DNA from: an uncultured bacterium
GTDB lineage: Bacteria; Bacteroidota; Bacteroidia; Sphingobacteriales; Sphingobacteriaceae
DNA length: 6,755 nt
Reading direction: 5' to 3'
NCBI GenBank assembly: GCA_903958995.1
Contig: CAJBVG010000016.1
Location: 1-6,755 of the forward strand
A program made the position numbers and the translations under genes. Below are positions 6,101-6,755 of the stretch, in pieces (position 1 is the stretch's first letter; every line of letters starts with the position of its first letter). The notes beneath the pieces are model-generated. The model was given only the letters and a program-made list of their open reading frames with translations. It made no database searches and was not told the DNA's origin.

Positions 6101-6154
6101 GCTAAGAAGTCTGCTGGTTATCAGAAGGATTTTCAATACCTATTCAATCAATAG
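3122..6154 (+). CDS. DUF2723 / TMEM260-like polytopic membrane protein, putative GT-C glycosyltransferase
   Basis: This 1010-residue protein has about a dozen hydrophobic segments. The first group lies at roughly 10-27 and 78-305, with loops between, and four more lie at about 491-593, followed by a soluble C-terminal part of about 415 residues. The first long loop carries ETTASFWDCGEFISAAYKL (28-46) and VHPPGAPLF (49-57), the hallmark of DUF2723. The acidic Asp35/Glu38 pair is placed like the catalytic motif of GT-C glycosyltransferases. ETEVYAMS (143-150), QPRERDYAY (538-546) and MGDNETYPLWYAQEVEG (629-645) are further conserved blocks. Residues about 870-1000 look helical and TPR-like. Human TMEM260 is a protein O-mannosyltransferase, so a role in glycosylating envelope proteins with a lipid-linked sugar is a reasonable inference, but the donor and targets are unknown. 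The gene ends with tandem stops TAG TAA. It is monocistronic or first in its unit. Confidence 0.9.
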   Translation: MLKFKSINNVFGWLTFAIASLTFMMTMETTASFWDCGEFISAAYKLQVVHPPGAPLFLLIERLFSLFATDQNNVAYFTNLGSALSSSATILFLFWSITLLAKKLVGKKEEDFNATDIILIIGSGFVGALAYTFSDTFWFSAVETEVYAMSSLCTAVVFWAILKWDNIADHKHSDRWLVFIGLIIGLSIGVHLLNLLAIPAIAFVYYFRRFQTSIKGLIYTSLISIAILGFIQFGIIPGVISIAAKFDLLFVNAFHMPFWSGAIVWFILLAIAIVWATKYSIKKANVVLNTALLCLTSVLIGYSSYTMIPVRAKADPNINMYANDNIFNLLSYINREQYGETPLITGQFFTANLESEVEGAMQYRIDGNEYVETVRKSKPVWDKKQSGFFPRMWSNQQNHISFYKSWSSLKSVTNKPSMGENLHFFFTYQLGHMYWRYFMWNFAGRQNDIQGHGNITDGNWLSGIKAIDEYRLGPQDNLPAYLKENTSRNELYFLPLILGLIGMFFHFRKNAKDASVVMMMFFFTGIAIVIYLNQYPYQPRERDYAYVGSFYAFAFWIGLGVFGLYDFISKKLNGAIVATGVTAISLIAVPVLMAKVEWKDHNRSNRTVVRDFAYDYLNSCAPNAILFTMGDNETYPLWYAQEVEGLRTDVRVVNLSLLGMDWYIDQMREKSLEGDSISFTVPNIKYTQGTRDYIPFYDMKIAGVSDLKDVVNFISSDDKAAMMQTRSGKSINVLPTKMVRIKIDKAQVIKSGVVAAKDSAKIADYIEFNLNKDGLVKNDLMVLDLLANNTWTRPIYFAATMGADNYYGLNEYLQLEGLALRLTPIRSPRNPIGTPGVVNTEVMYDNVMNKFKWGNMSDSSVYIDPETARMCYSFRIQFFQLADALFNQGKKDSCLKAIDRLYSVLPKGATSLQYKVFDFRFVDLYFRCGENKKAVALANTIIVDITSNLDYYKQFSGKKMNMYTDDVQQGVAILNELARISGQYNEAKLSDELAKKSAGYQKDFQYLFNQ

Positions 6155-6176
6155 TAAATAAGGCTTTAGATATTAG

Positions 6177-6194
6177 TCCCGATAGCTATCGGGA
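6177..6194. repeat. Perfect 18-bp palindrome TCCCGATAG/CTATCGGGA
   Basis: The 18 bases TCCCGATAGCTATCGGGA read the same on both strands, with ATTAG-like flanks on either side. As RNA they would form a hairpin 22 bases after the DUF2723 stop codon, but no T run follows, so this is not the intrinsic terminator. It could be a dispersed intergenic palindrome, an mRNA 3'-end stabiliser or a protein-binding site. My recollection is that near-identical palindromes occur between genes in other Bacteroidota, but I could not check this. Confidence 0.8.
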
Positions 6195-6249
6195 TTAGAA
6201 AGTCAATCACTGCAATTTTCAACTAAAATAGTTTACTAGAATTAGTAAC

Positions 6250-6280
6250 AAAAAGGGATTCCGAAAGGGGTCCCTTTTTT
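6250..6280 (+). terminator. Intrinsic terminator after the DUF2723 gene
   Basis: AAAAAGGGATTCC (6250-6262) pairs with GGGGTCCCTTTTT (6267-6279) around a GAAA tetraloop. This is a 13-bp stem with two G-U pairs, closed by a stable GNRA loop. Six T (6275-6280) follow the GC part. It lies 96 bases downstream of the DUF2723 stop and should end that transcript. The next gene then needs its own promoter in the 51 bases before its start. Confidence 0.88.
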
Positions 6281-6331
6281 AGTTTGTAACCTTTATACAC
6301 TAAGCGCGTACAAGATTGAAAATACATTCAA

Positions 6332-6733
6332 ATGAACATCGAAAAAATCATCGTTGGAAATAGAAAAAACATCACCAAAATTTATGGTGATTTTGTAGTG
6401 AAATCGAAATCAGAACAAGCATTACTTTCCGATTTATCTCAAAGTATGTATGATGATATTATTGTTCAATTCAATAAAAATGAAAGCGAAAAAGCTAGTC
6501 AGATTACTTTAGCATTAGCCGCATGGATTTGTACAGACATCAACTATTTTTTATCTATGGAAACTAAGAAACGTAGTATGTATGTTCAAGATTTAGTGTC
6601 GAGTTTACAAGTACTCGGACATCTCATTAACATTTGCGAAGATTTTAAAAATTGGACTTTAGCCCATTCTATTCAAAGAGAATATTCTAAACTGTATATA
6701 CGATTTGCTCTGGATGAAACGATAGAAATTTAG
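6332..6733 (+). CDS. Hypothetical protein, 133 residues, mostly helical
   Basis: I do not recognise this protein. It has no signal peptide and no clear membrane segment; the most hydrophobic stretch, around 58-67, is short and followed by charged residues, so it is probably cytoplasmic. Predicted character: a short beta-like start (MNIEKIIVGNRKNITKIYGDF would suit strands), then amphipathic helices over about 27-128. Two cysteines (67 and 102) lie in helical parts and do not form a metal motif. The start is well fixed: an in-frame TGA lies 15 bases upstream of the ATG, and the A-rich upstream DNA is like that of its neighbours. Its base composition matches the neighbouring genes, so recent transfer is not suggested. 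It follows a strong terminator and is likely transcribed on its own. It is a real gene on length, start context and ordinary amino-acid composition, but its function is unknown. Confidence 0.75.
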   Translation: MNIEKIIVGNRKNITKIYGDFVVKSKSEQALLSDLSQSMYDDIIVQFNKNESEKASQITLALAAWICTDINYFLSMETKKRSMYVQDLVSSLQVLGHLINICEDFKNWTLAHSIQREYSKLYIRFALDETIEI

Positions 6734-6755
6734 AGGTTCGTCGGAGCGTCCTCGC
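6733..6755. other. GC-rich sequence at the window end, possible start of a hairpin element
   Basis: The last 22 bases, right after the stop codon of the hypothetical gene, are about two-thirds G+C, in sharp contrast to the AT-rich surroundings. GAGG (6733-6736) can pair with CCTC (6750-6753), with CG/CG pairing inside. It may be a terminator or the first half of a dispersed REP-like palindrome. The window ends too soon to tell. Confidence 0.35.

Overview
The window looks like a piece of an AT-rich Bacteroidota chromosome. Four things point that way: two promoters match the Bacteroidota primary-sigma pattern (TTTG or TTG, about 19-20 bases, then TAnnTTTG); all start codons lack a Shine-Dalgarno sequence and are preceded by A-rich DNA; a large DUF2723 membrane protein of the type common in this phylum is present; and prs, L25 (ctc) and pth lie in a row. 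I cannot name the genus.

The left 2.8 kb is read on the minus strand. From right to left it holds a tRNA-Gln(UUG) gene with its own promoter and a strong terminator, then prs (PRPP synthetase), rplY (L25/Ctc) with a strong terminator, pth (peptidyl-tRNA hydrolase), and finally the first 33 codons of rpsL (S12) behind a clear promoter. rpsL is cut by the window edge and is probably the first gene of the str-type ribosomal operon. The theme is translation: a tRNA, two ribosomal proteins, the enzyme that rescues peptidyl-tRNAs, and the enzyme that makes PRPP for nucleotide, His and Trp synthesis. The prs reading frame can be extended upstream to a TTG codon, but that extension lies inside the tRNA terminator. 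The real start is the ATG at 2654-2656.

The right part is read on the plus strand. A divergent spacer (2790-3121) leads to a 1010-residue DUF2723/TMEM260-like polytopic membrane protein with a large soluble C-terminal part. A perfect 18-bp palindrome and a strong GNRA-loop terminator follow. Next come a 133-residue protein I do not recognise and the start of a GC-rich element cut by the window end.

The genes are mostly ordinary housekeeping genes. The unusual content is in the spacers. Three of them carry short degenerate tandem arrays: CTAAATT x5, AATAACCC-type 8-mers x5-6, 14-mers (two heptads) x4, and heptads of the GACTGGT type on both sides of a roughly 90-bp core. Most have a 7-bp period, and most have an inverted partner nearby or are self-complementary, so they could fold into hairpins. 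They resemble in form the heptanucleotide STRR repeats known from cyanobacteria. I see no defence system, CRISPR array, insertion sequence or phage gene.
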